64,000 bases of DNA from Verpa conica (taxonomy: Eukaryota > Ascomycota > Pezizomycetes > Pezizales > Morchellaceae): contig JAUFSD010000016.1 of the NCBI GenBank assembly GCA_033030425.1, positions 992,001 to 1,056,000 of the forward strand, written 5' to 3'. Under the pieces are notes generated by a model. That model saw only the letters and a list, made by a program, of their open reading frames with translations, made no database searches and had not been told where the DNA came from. Positions 1-12,948 of the stretch are shown here, piece by piece. Numbering within the stretch: the first letter of the stretch is position 1; the number at the start of each line of letters is the position of its first letter. The position numbers and the translations under genes are program-made.

Positions 1-1142
1 TAAAAACTGCCGGTCCACAATACCCAGGTAATTAAGCGTTTAGAAAGCAAGAAATGATGCCATCGTTCAAAAATACCGTACAGAATAACACACTGGTGTA
101 TTCAGCGCATACTTTCCAATGCCCTGTTGTATAATAATTCTTGCACATTAGGTGGTTGTGTATCATAACCTCATCTTAGCTACCCAAGTACTAGGGATCC
201 AGGCTTTAGACGGTCCCTTTACTCTACACTATCCTATTAAGGGTGCCTCTAATAAGTAAAGGATATTCGCCAGCTGTTGAAAGAAAAACCTGGGTACTCA
301 GCACCTGCTTCAAGTATGTAAGTGCCAATTACAGGCAGGGTACCTATCAAGGTATGCGCTTTAGACCACTGATACGTCAGGAAAGTCGCAAAGACTATCT
401 TAGCCAGATGACTGGTTTTCCTGGTATTTGCGGAGCCTGTAATACGATTATTTACAAGTTTAAAATATTACAGGAAAGTATCTGGTAAATTCCGCCGAGA
501 GGCAGTACCAGTTATGTACGTAGCTGTGCCTTTTTTGTAGTGATTGAAGGCCTAATATCTCTATAAATAGCTCTAATAGGAAACGTATTGCGGAGGATTG
601 CATCTACGACTAGGTGAATTAAAACCTATGGCGGGAAAAGCGGAGTAGACAAAAATTACTTTTGGTGTCTAAGCATGCTACCGGCACCAAATATGATCAC
701 CATTGCTGCCTACAAATAGGCAGCAGTACTTTGAAACCGGAGGACCCTTCCTGATGTGACCAAAAGCCACCACGGCCGTGGCGTTTCAATAACCGTGTGT
801 TAAGCATAAACGGCATGTTGGGTTGGCGATCCAATCAGTGGATGCAGCTTCCCGGACCAATCTCTACTTTCCCAAAGCCTGAGACAGCCCGTACTTGCTA
901 GCCTCATCGATATCACTTGGAGGTGAAGCCTTACGCTCCAAGGCCTCAGTCTCCTTATCCGCAGTCACTATTTACCACGCGTCTCGCGCCGAGTCCATTC
1001 ACGTAAACAAATAAGAAGGGGGTACCTAGCCCTAGCGGTATCACGGGCATGAATTCATCTTTCAAACTGCACCGTACCGCCAAAGCAAGATAATAGGCAC
1101 TTTCCGCTCGGTTGGTTCTTAAACTCCTATTTCCTTATCAGT
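1..1142. other. gene-free left edge
   Basis: No reading frame in this stretch has recognisable protein features, and I see no tRNA or repeat signature. The last 100-200 bases probably hold the promoter and leader of the plus-strand gene that starts at 1143. Confidence 0.5.
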
Positions 1143-2982
1143 ATGAGCGAACCCCTCAAAAACGTCGATTTCTTAGACAACTGGATCAAAACGCAAGCCT
1201 TCAAGTATGCATTCAATGAGAAAACGAGAGGCTTCATCGGGAAGAAAGTCATTAGAGAACGCATTATCAACACTATACCACGAGAGTTTATTGCACGAGG
1301 TCTTACGAAGGAAAAGGTTGGCATTAGGCTTACCGAAATGCTAGCAAACGACTTGACACAGTCTCTGGTTCGAGATTGTGACGAAAAACGCATCAGAGCC
1401 AGCGAAGTTGAAACTAGTGCTCCTCGAAATCCTATTGAAAAGGATATTGGGGTTATCGGTGATAAAGGTGTATCGACCACCAGTACTCCTGTTATCGTTA
1501 GCAAGCCTTCCACTAGTTACATACCCTCTATTCCTAGCATCATTGATGCTGGCCATGGTAGTACCAACGACAAAGCTGCTGGCGCCACCCCTAGTTCTCC
1601 CTGGGTTTCCGCTATATCTACAAGCATAGCCGGTGTTGAGGGCCCTGGAATTGGTAATCCTAGCCCTAACAAGGGTAAAGTTGGGACCTTTGGAGGGGGT
1701 GGTAGTAAGCTTAATGGTTTTCTTGATAGGTTTGGCAATGGTGAATTTGGTTCTATTGTTCCAGGTAATATCTTGGAAAAAGGAAAGAAGTCGATGACCA
1801 TGAAGGATGAAGTCGAAGAGGATACGCGTGAAGGAATGGGGATATTAGCAGCCAGCGAGCCCAAACATAAACGTGGGCCACTTTCACAAAGTCCTGCACT
1901 TTCAGTTTCCGAGGCCAACCGTGCTATCGTAGATTTCGTAGCAGCAGCAAAGCCTTCTGAAGCCCGTTTAAAAAAACCCTCGGAACCTGCTGTAGTTGAA
2001 AATTCGAAAGATATATTTTCCAGAGGAGGAAGTTCAACCCCAGCAAGGTATTTATTATCTTCTTATCGTTTACTTAGTGACTATATACACTCATGGACTC
2101 TCTTGCATGGAAGATGTTAATTTAAACCCGTGAAGGAGTGGGAGCCCAGCATCATCAGTTTTTATTACGCCCCCACCCCTACCCTCAGATTCGGAAATTC
2201 CATCTCTCCCCTTCAAGCATCAGCACCGCATCCTCACCTCTCTCCAAAATATTCTTGAAAGTGCCTATTATAACTTTGCACGAAAACATTACCCCAACTT
2301 ACTTGTTCGTAAGGGTTGGGATTGCCCGGAAGCAGGCGAGTTAACCCAATGGACACGGGGCCTAGCTTTCGAATTCAGACAAAATCCTACCAAGGTTGTT
2401 AGGGAGGTAGACGTTTTTCCATCAGCCTTGAAAGAGACGGACGAGATTCGACACTCGGCCGTCCATAGAGTTCCAGTCTCAGGAATGGACATCCAACGAC
2501 TTATTGAAATCTCTAGAGTCGTTGTGTACATGCTTGAAGACAATAAGCGGATGCGTGAAATAAACGAGATTAGTGCAGCCATTGAGGAAAATATACAAGT
2601 TGTCCTCGACCAGCGGAGAAAAAAAGAAGAGAAACTAAGAGTTGAATTGGAGAAGCTGGAGGAATGGAAAAGAATTCTTGAGCTCAGGGAAATGAGGGCA
2701 ATAAAACAGGCGGAGAATGAGGAAGAGAGGATCCAAAGGTCATTTCGTGACGAAGTGGGGCGAGCCCTAGATTTACTAGGGACTGAGGAAGGTGCAGAAT
2801 ACAGCGCTGGTACAGATGCAGAGAGTATTGACAGTGACAACAAGGACGACGAATCAACTCACTCTAAATCACAGGTAGAGAATGACATACAGGACTCAAC
2901 CCCGGGGCTGCAAGAAGAAGAGTACTTCCATGAGTCGGAAGGGTGGCCTGTAGATGTCGGCAATGATCCTATCAGCCGGTAG
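1143..2982 (+). CDS. unknown protein with acidic C-terminal coiled coil
   Basis: I do not recognise this protein. Exon 1 runs from the ATG at 1143 to a GTATTT donor at about 2048. A second open stretch, from roughly 2139-2145 to the TAG at 2980-2982, continues in frame. The best CAG acceptors at 2149 and 2158 do not keep the frame and weaker AGs just upstream do, so the exact acceptor is unsettled. The protein is about 580 residues. It starts with a basic helical region (LDNWIKTQAFKYAF), then has a Gly/Ser/Pro-rich low-complexity middle. The C-terminal part carries a long charged coiled coil rich in R, K and E (around EEKLRVELEKLEEW) and ends in an acidic Ser-rich tail. No signal peptide or membrane segment is visible. 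It stands alone, more than 1.3 kb from its neighbours. It could be a lineage-specific gene or an old transposon-derived protein; coding status is likely but function is unknown. Confidence 0.6.
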
Positions 2983-4288
2983 TGACTGTTGATTTTCATA
3001 GCAGCGCGCTAAACTGCAGGTTAGCATCTTTTTTTGGATCTCTGATATGACTGCTGCATTTTCTCTTTTCCCAGGTACTTTGGTTATTTATGTGTTTGCT
3101 ATATTTTGAACCCTAAAATTTAGTACTTTCCGGGTAAATCTAAGCTTAGCGTAATTATTTATAGTAGGAAATCCCCATACTAAGATCAATGCTTTTAATA
3201 TATTTTGAATAGGAAGTTGTAACCTATGTCTTAAGATATTTAAGGTTTTAGTAAACAGTCTTGTGAGGGCTACGTAAAATTCAGAAGAGATACTTGTAAA
3301 CATATTGCTTAATAAGTCTAAAAATTACTTAAAAAGTGGGTAATCGTTAGATTCATATAATATCACTCATTACTTGGGTGCTTAGGTCTTATAGAGAAGA
3401 ATGAATGAATAAATTAATCATAATCTTGTAGAGAGGAGAGATAGGCCGAGAGGATTACATATCCTATCTCCATTATGTTGGTGATGCCTCTATATATACA
3501 TGCTTATTCGGTGCATTATCCCCTGAACAAAGTGAAGGGGTGTGAGTGTGGCCGATCGAAGGGTCTAATGGACTCCTGGTTGGCCGCCTCTTGAAGGGCA
3601 TGCGCGCCCTCCTTGGTGAAGACCGCTCCAGCCTGGCGGGCGTCATCTTGGGTTCTGGAAAAGGTCTCGTGTAGTTCATTTTTTCTAATATGTAATTCGT
3701 TAGGTTTCGGGCGACATTACCTGCGTATAATTATAGTCTAATCAATAGACAATAAAAGGTGCTACTCTCCGGAGAATAAAGTCTGGTGATTGATTATGTA
3801 CTGGGACACAACACAAAACCACGCTAAATTTAAGATTTTAACTGTTTTCACCAGTTTAAGTATTTAAGTATTGATTCTAATAGGTACATAGGGCATATAG
3901 TAGCTCAAAGAACCTACCAAATATCAGCGTTCCGTCCCAACCAGGTAGTTTGTATATATCTATTCTACTGAAACATAGGAAAGCCCCCATTAAAAAAAAT
4001 CACTACACCAGCTTTATGTCAAGGTTCATGGACTTCTTGTGCACAGCACAGTTTGGTAATTTGGTAACTCCATGCCTGAATGTGCTTTGAGTGGTGTAAT
4101 AGGCGACAACATAAGCCGAATAAATAACACGCATGGTGTTTTCATATAATCGAAACGCCACCCATACCAAAGGAATCTCCAATATTAATCATAATGCTCA
4201 ATTTCTGTATGAGATAAAGTGTAACAAAGCCATTGCATACGAAAACAACTCTCCAAGTATCCTACCGGCAATATCCAAATTATTCTCC
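2983..4288. other. AT-rich intergenic region
   Basis: AT-rich spacer between the unknown coiled-coil gene (+) and the GH105 gene (-). The one exception is a GC-richer coding-like island at 3516-3684, listed separately. Nothing else is recognised. Confidence 0.5.
3516..3684 (-). CDS. possible exon or gene fragment (coding-like island)
   Basis: On the minus strand, a TTAG acceptor-like site at 3685-3686 is followed by an open frame of about 55 codons ending in TAA at 3516-3518. The translation has balanced, protein-like composition (for example TQDDARQAGAVFTKEG, then ALQEAANQES) and is clearly more GC-rich than the surrounding DNA. No convincing first exon with an ATG was found upstream; an AG/GTAATG donor-like site near 3720 is not preceded by an obvious coding exon. 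It may be the last exon of a small gene, a gene relic or chance. I do not recognise a family. Confidence 0.2.
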
Positions 4289-5680
4289 TCATGCGCTTGT
4301 CATCGCCTCATACTCAATGCTAGCATAAATGAAAGGTCCAATTCCCTTCAAGTCGTTCTGCCGCTTCGCTACGGAGATGTAATACTACAAGGTCCCTGTT
4401 TTCAGTGTCCGATCATTTTTAAGTTCAGGGGTAAAGGGCATGGATACCTCAAACGTTCCATTACTGCCTAAGCTTCCTACTTCCACCGTCCCTTCCCAAT
4501 TCAATAGCCCATTGCTATCCTCCACAACGTACTTTGATAGTAGCAATTTATACGCCTTCTCTGCCGTAGGGAAGTAGTCCGCTTTGCTAATATATCCTTT
4601 GCGAATTCCCTTCAATATCGCATACACAAACATCGCAGTCCCACTGGTCTCAATGTAGTTTCCTGTGTGACCTGGCCATGGTTCTGACATGACCAACCAC
4701 CACCCTCCAGTAGTCGGATCTGCTGCCGCCTTAACCGCTGAAACAACACGAACGAAGTAGTTTTTCAAAGTTGTCGACCCTGTATGTGATTCTGGGAAAT
4801 AGTCAAGTACGTCCAGAAGCGCCATCAAGTACCAACCCAAAGCACGGTCCCAGACCTCGTGGCAGGCACCAGTGATAGGATCAGCCCATACAGCTACTTT
4901 CGATTCATCATATCCGTGTTTCAGAAGGCCAGTGGTCTTGTTGCGGGTATATTTCTCAACGAGGTCGAATTGCTTTACAATGTCGTTGTATGCAGTGGTA
5001 TTTGTGGGTTGGAAGAAGGTGGTCCATTGGGTGTAGAATGGTGCTTGCATGTAGATCCCGTCAAGCCACATTTGATAGTGATAGGTAGAGCGGTGCCAAA
5101 ACCCACCTAATATGTAGATAATTAGTGGGGAAATTTTGAGTTTCTGAAAGGGCTTTGTATCCACCTTCTTTATTACGCGGATGGGTCTGCAGCTGAAGCC
5201 GTAGGGTGTCGGCTGCACGTTTGTACTTTGCTAAACCAGTCTTGAGATATCTTTCCTCATCTCGCCATTAGCAAAGGATTACATAGTACATACAAGATTT
5301 AGTATGAGGAGAGGAAAATCTATTGGCTGGCCAACCTACAAATAAATAAACTCAGGGCCTAATCTTACATCATCGAGAGTATAATAGTCAAGATCATAGT
5401 CCAGTAATGTCCCAGTAGAGTCCATGATGTTATCGACACCGGCCTGCAGATAACTAACATAAGATGTATTTCCAGTTGTATTGTAGACCATTTGGAGAGC
5501 GCGTTCAAGAACCCCATGATCGTAGGTCATGAGAATGCTCCCTGATGAGCTTTTCCCAAGCGGGGTCTTGCGGGCGATAACAGAATCGGCCATCCATTGC
5601 GAATATGGCTTCGCCCCGGAAACAAATGAAAAGGGGAAAGCGAAAGCTCCCAGAAGTAGCGCTGTTGTGAAGCTGTTCAT
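4289..5680 (-). CDS. secreted GH105 unsaturated rhamnogalacturonyl hydrolase
   Basis: Predicted glycoside hydrolase of family 105 (Glyco_hydro_88 fold). This family removes the unsaturated uronic acid from oligosaccharides released by pectate and rhamnogalacturonan lyases. Four exons fit: 5680-5340, 5250-5165, 5106-4448 and 4384-4289, giving 393 residues, a normal length. The start is the ATG at 5680, opening a hydrophobic signal peptide (about residues 1-22). Family landmarks are the YDHGV block near residue 53, KEGGFWH followed by YHYQMWLDGIYM (the Asp of MWLDG is the expected catalytic region), HEVWDRALGWY, and GGWW. Spacing of RYLKTG..KYKRAADTL to KEGGFW is typical. The last intron (63 bp) moves the frame off an early stop and restores the C-terminal GTFEYYIS block. 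It probably acts outside the cell on plant pectin fragments; no lyase gene lies nearby. Family assignment is firm, exact substrate is not. Confidence 0.88.
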
Positions 5681-6627
5681 CTTGAATTTATTTAGCCTGC
5701 GTAAAACCTACCACAGTATTGGTTGGAATTTCTCACAAGTATAACAACCAATCGTTGTTCTTATAAGGTTCCAGCCTCTGACCTGCTACATAAGACTACT
5801 GCAAGTTTTTTCCGAAATTACCGTATCTTCGGACTATTGCACCCCGTAAATAGCTGTGGTTACGGGAATCATGTGTATCCGCGCGCTGAAATTTGCTCAG
5901 TACAACGGAAGGATCGATTTCCTCCGGAGGTTTGCCGATATCTGGTGGGCCTGCCAAGATTAACTGTCTCAGTTAAACGGAAGTTAGCCCGAAAGTCCTA
6001 TTAGCAAGCAGGAGGGAGGGAGGGAGGCTCGATGCACTTTGATGACCGTACTTTAAATTTCGCTTTGGAGTTTCAATTCGGTACGGCCAGAATGCCGTTC
6101 ATATCTACTGAGGCCAAAGCAGGAGATTAAATCTTCTACTGTGCTAGGATAAGCAAGGGCCTAGAATAAAACATTGGATTCTTCCTAATAATCTAATATA
6201 GTATTTATAGTGTATATTGTCTATGGGTGGACCATGATAATATACAAACCCCAACGTACCTATTGACAACTCATGTAATAAGGATTCGGCCCCATTACTT
6301 TCCAAGCCATTCAACATGGAACCTTATGCAAAACTTCGGCTAGCGACATAAGAGCCTGGATGGGGAAATGATAAACAGCACAATAGTTGGACAGAATAAT
6401 GGGTGGAAATTTGATTACACGATGGATACTGTGGCCATGATTTACGATCAAGTTGGGAAAATATGTCGGAGAAAAAAAATATGTATGGCATTTCTCATCT
6501 CTTCATACAAAGGAAATAGAACAGAAATAGAACAGAAGAATTTTTCAACGCCCCAAGTGAACGGAACAGTGCATCTAGAACTCGCAAGAACTATTCCACC
6601 ATACCCAGCACACTTTTTTTTACCCAT
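5681..6627. other. intergenic region
   Basis: Between the 5' end of the GH105 gene and the 3' end of the eEF1A gene, both on the minus strand. It should hold the GH105 promoter, just right of 5680, and the eEF1A 3' UTR and polyadenylation region, just left of 6628. A short GGGA repeat lies at about 6012-6027. No gene seen. Confidence 0.5.
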
Positions 6628-8618
<1,991 letters not shown>

Positions 8619-8940
8619 TGCAGATGTTTAAGTATGAAAGAGATAGGTGTTTTGTATGAATTACTCAGAAGAACGTAGCTTTTGTTCGGTATGCTACGGA
8701 GCAAAGTCAGTGGATGTTGAGTGTAAAGGGAGAGTTGGAGGGAGGGAGAGAGAAACTCACAGTGACAAGGAGGGGAGAAAAGAAAGAAGAGAAATTTGCA
8801 GCTTCGTGTGGAAGGTGGGCATTTAAAGGAAGAGGGGTAATCAGAGGGCAGCCCCGCCTCCGGTGCGCCTTGGCATTTGTGACTGGGAGCCATTGTGCCC
8901 TCTGAGTCTGGTAGCGTTTCAATTTTTCGAGCGCCCCTCA
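8619..8940 (-). promoter_or_regulatory. probable TEF1 leader and promoter
   Basis: Directly upstream of the eEF1A start. On the minus strand, about 8720-8765 is a long pyrimidine-rich run (CTCTCCCTCCCTCC type), the kind of tract found just before transcription starts of strongly expressed fungal genes. A TGTGAGT sequence near 8757 could also be a donor for an intron in the leader. The limits are estimates. Confidence 0.4.
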
Positions 8941-10983
8941 TACGCCTAACGTTTGCTCACACCCAGCTACAGTGTGTACTAGCCCTATCCGGCAATGCGG
9001 TATGAAAAAAGAAAAGAAACTAGGAGGGTGCAAAAAAAGAGGTGGAAACTTTTGAGGTTGGAGGGGCAAAGAGGGGTAGCCAGTGTGATTCCTTGCTCGA
9101 CCTACCGGCTTTGGAAACAGTTGGAGATAATTCAGCGGTATCCTGTCAAGTAGGGATGGAGCTCCGTAATTCTTCTTACGCGTTTCTAGTGATCAACGGG
9201 GTGGTTTTTCGCTGTGAGCTAAAGTAATCACAATATGTAAAATTCTTATCATACTCTCAAGCTATGAGGCTCAGCGCCTGCTGCATTGGCACTGATGCAT
9301 GGGCCATGGAAACTCTCGGAGATGATTCGTTCTAGATGATTGCCAAGGGATCCATTTCCATAGAGCCCTTGACTTCGAGCCGCATCTGCACACCGGTAGA
9401 AGGTGACTCGCCCTACTTACCAGCCATGCGGGGACCCGCATATATCTAGACATCAGTCATATGCGGGTATTGACGTCTATTCAAGGCTCCCTCGAGAATA
9501 TCATTTCCCGCATCAATCACCTCTAGAGGCGTCTTTTTCCTTAGAGATCTAAATAGTCAAGCTTAATAGGGAACCCGCATGAGTCTGGGTTTGATATTAC
9601 TCATCTCATGAATCATATAGATTAATCTCTTATGTGCCGATTTTCATGGCCTGGTTGGGAAACTACAACATATAAGAAAAATTAAATATATTCAAGGAAA
9701 TAGAAAATCAAAAAGTATGCCCGAAAAGCCCTTGAACTAGACCAGCTACGAATGAGCGCGGCAACTAACGGCGATAGTGTAAAGTCCAGCAACCCTAGTG
9801 TCCAGGTACCCCTGTGGATTATCACCCGCAAGAACAGTCGAAGGTAACTTTTAGAATAAATTTAATACAAGGGGTCTGTATTCGTAAGAATTGGATTTCC
9901 TCCTGTGCACTAGGACACATCTATGGAACAAGAAAGTCTTCAATCACCATTATAAGGCTATTCAGAATATTCTAGGTGGTTTCTAGGCCTAGCGCAGTAG
10001 GCACTCATGCTTGATAGGCTATGAAGATTGATACCTCTAATAATTGGGGCCATTGCCCAAAACTACTAAAATCAATGGCCCCTAAAATATGAATAGGGAT
10101 TTATTCTAGACACAAAGTCATTCGATCCCACTTAAATCCATACTTAGAGGCCGGGAAAAAGCATAACTCGTCAGAGCTTACAAAGGTTCAGTTAATTATC
10201 TGGGCTAACCTATGAAAACGATGTCCTAAGTCTCGAAAGCTGTAGACCTGACAAGCGTAGCTGCCCCGCCAAAACTCAAATATAGTTGATTAGCTAATTA
10301 GGTTCACCCGCATATGGTTGGTTACCTGTACTACCTGGGGTAGAGGTTAACTACATGTGGCTATATATATCCCGGCTAGAGATGTGATTGGAGAACTCGT
10401 GTGCTGATACCCAAGATATTAATGAACTACACGTAGGTTTGATGGCAGAGATGTCCGAATACCCAGATCTGGCTCATCTTTTTCTATTGCTCAGTTCAGC
10501 TGAGGTACCCATACATATCACGACACGGCTTGTACTCCATCCCAGATATCTCAGGGTCACGCTGCTAGAATACTTCTCAAAACGCGATGACAGAATGCAG
10601 AGACGGATAAACCAACAGCAATGACAAAAACAGAAACGCCAACAAAGAGAAAGTCAAAACACGATAAACTCCCAAAACAAAGGTATATCAACAAATATAA
10701 TAATATACATCAGGTGTCTGTGCTCCACACCCGTTAGCTACATCCCAACATTCTTAATCTACTCGATTCCAAGCCAAGGTCATATTTGGTGTGGGATCTA
10801 TTCCCGAGACAGCCCCACCACATGTGTGCCATGGAATGGCACGATGGATGGAGGGATAGAACTGCTAGTAGCACCTGTCTTACACCCTCCCTGCTCCTAT
10901 ATCCTAAGGTATAGTGGAAACTTACTCATCAAGTCATCACACATTCCATCCCTAGCATTCAAAGCTAGGTATATACATCCCCG
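8941..10983. other. intergenic region with dispersed CCCGCAT motifs
   Basis: About 2 kb without a supportable gene. The motif ACCCGCAT or its reverse complement recurs at about 9429, 9455, 9575 and 10305, in both orientations. This could be the worn trace of a small mobile element, but no clear ends or target duplication were found. Confidence 0.35.
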
Positions 10984-12269
10984 CTATCGTCCGCCCAATG
11001 CTTCGCTATAAAAAGTCGGGATATATTGTGGGATAAATGTCCCATAAAGACTATCTAGTTGCCCAAGATAATACTCTCGTGCTTCAGACAATGCTTCTTT
11101 AATAATCCGGAGACGCTCAGCGGAGGTCATCATTTGCTTAAAACTAGATAGTATTAGTCATTTAAGGTACTATAGGAGAATGTACTCTTTCATATCACGA
11201 ACTTACTTTGTTATAGTAAAATCACCCCTGACATATAGCAAATGCTGCGAGAATCGCACACCGCCCATATAATCACAGAGTTCCCGCAACCAGCGGCTTG
11301 CTGTAGCAAGTGTTACGAAACTATTGGCAGACTTGGCCATTGGCATATCGGCCATCACATGACACTATTCTCATTAGCACTAATATTGCTTTCCTAGTTT
11401 TCACCTTACGGATCACCTACTAAAACCTCGCTCGCCTTCGCCCTCGCATCCTTCCCCCTAAAGTTCTTTACTAATCCATCGAATACAATATGTAGGTGAT
11501 ATAACGCAACACACTGCAGAGTTTTCTTATCATGTTCGTTCTCTGTCTCCATGTACAGTCTCACAAGCCCGAGTAGGAACCCAGCGATTGGTTTTGCGCC
11601 CTCTGGAACATCAGCAAGGATGGGATCCGAGGGATCGTACTCTAGCTGTGAGATCCGTCCTAGTGTTACTTGGATGTCGAAATCTGCCTGTTTCAAGTCC
11701 ATTATTGATTTCGCTTTGTGGGCGATTAGGCGGTCAGATTTTTCGCCGGGCTGGCGAGAACGGCCTACAGTCTACTCATAGAGAAAACTATATGAGTATA
11801 AAATCCGCATAGGCCTAGTCCGGATAAGTGAGAGGGGGGGGGGGATAGCTACACTTGGGGTCTCAGGAGGAGTCGAAACCCCTCCTCCACCACTCGTACC
11901 TCCACCACCTCCTCCTCCTCCACCACCACCACCACCACCACCTCCACCGCCACCACCATGTACCTCTCTCCCTCCTCCTGCACTCGCTCCCGACGCAATA
12001 TTCCCTCCTGTTGTACCCCCCCCAGCAGCCTCTAGCATCGTAGCATCCCTCATTAGTGCAGATGTATCTAGCTTCGTAGCACTGAGCACGAGCTCCGCGA
12101 CCCCGGGAAGCCCCAGCCGATAGAATCTTAAGGCAAGGCTGCTCTGTTGTGCACTCCAACTATCCGCAGTGGACGCGGGGGGTGGGCGTGACGCGTGACG
12201 GGGCGCGGCAGGAGCGGGGGGATCAGGAGGTGACATCTGGCCGAAGGGAGAGCCGAGGAATGCGTCCAT
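10984..12269 (-). CDS. unknown protein with polyglycine tract
   Basis: I do not recognise the family. Four exons join in frame: 12269-11855, 11764-11421, 11364-11207 and 11143-10984, giving 358 residues; the donors are GTGTAG, GTAGGT and GTAAGT. The N-terminal third is Pro/Ala-rich, then has a short conserved-looking helix (LALRFYRLGLPG), then a nearly uninterrupted run of over 20 glycines followed by Ser/Gly. The C-terminal 220 residues look like a folded helical domain (MDLKQADFDIQ, KPIAGFLLGLVRLY, TASRWLRELCDYMGG, SAERLRIIKEALSEARE) with no signal peptide or membrane segment. Codon use and clean introns argue for a real gene. It sits 0.7 kb from the TBC gene on the same strand. Function unknown. 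Confidence 0.72.
11881..11957. repeat. CCACC/CCTCC trinucleotide-like repeat coding polyglycine
   Basis: Imperfect run of CCA and CCT triplets on the plus strand that codes for the polyglycine run of the minus-strand gene. Such purine/pyrimidine-rich tracts readily change length. Confidence 0.8.
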
Positions 12270-12948
12270 GATTGGGTTTCTTTCTTTTCTAGACTTAATT
12301 TAAGTCGAGCCTAGGGTTTGCTTGGGTTGCGATATTGAAGGAAGGAAAGGAGGGAGGGGAAGGGGGAGGGGAGCTTAGATTGTATGTAGTGTTGGGAGGG
12401 AGCGTCAGGCGCTGAGGAACTCGGGTGATTGCAATGCCAAGAAGACGTCTAACCTTATTGTAGAGCCGCAAGGAGAACAGGGGAAGTCAGTCCGGGGGGA
12501 GGGGAGGAGGGAGCGCAATTGATTCCAATGCAAGCAATTAGGAGTTACGATAGTACAATAGGAGAAACTTAAGAGATATTAATACCTAGCTTATATCTTT
12601 ATAAAAGAATTGGGTAGATGTAGTTATTTATATGCTGTTGTTGCCCCCCCCAAGTGAAGGTCTCTACATTCTCTGTCCTACTTCCTATGTGTGACTCCCG
12701 AAACAGGTACATATATACTCATATATATATAAAATACTCACTGTTCAGCTCTCGAGACCCGTCGTGATGAACAAAAACTGCATGCATTCACCCCCAATGC
12801 CCCCAGGACATACATCTTCAAAAAAATCTATATACAATCTCTATAGCCTAGGGTTACATAACTACCCGCTTCTCAAGATTATCTCATATATGGTATCATA
12901 ATATTTTACCATATAGATATAAACTACCTGTAGCCCTTCTTCCCTTCC
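12270..12948. other. intergenic region
   Basis: Holds the promoter of the polyglycine gene (GGGA-rich on the plus strand, 12335-12375 and 12495-12515) and the 3' UTR of the TBC-domain gene. Short TATA-type dinucleotide runs at 12712-12732. No gene seen. Confidence 0.5.

Noticed and set aside
9425..10320. Small MITE bounded by ACCCGCATAT motifs
   Set aside because: The motifs occur in both orientations at four places and no pair gives matching extended ends or a target duplication.
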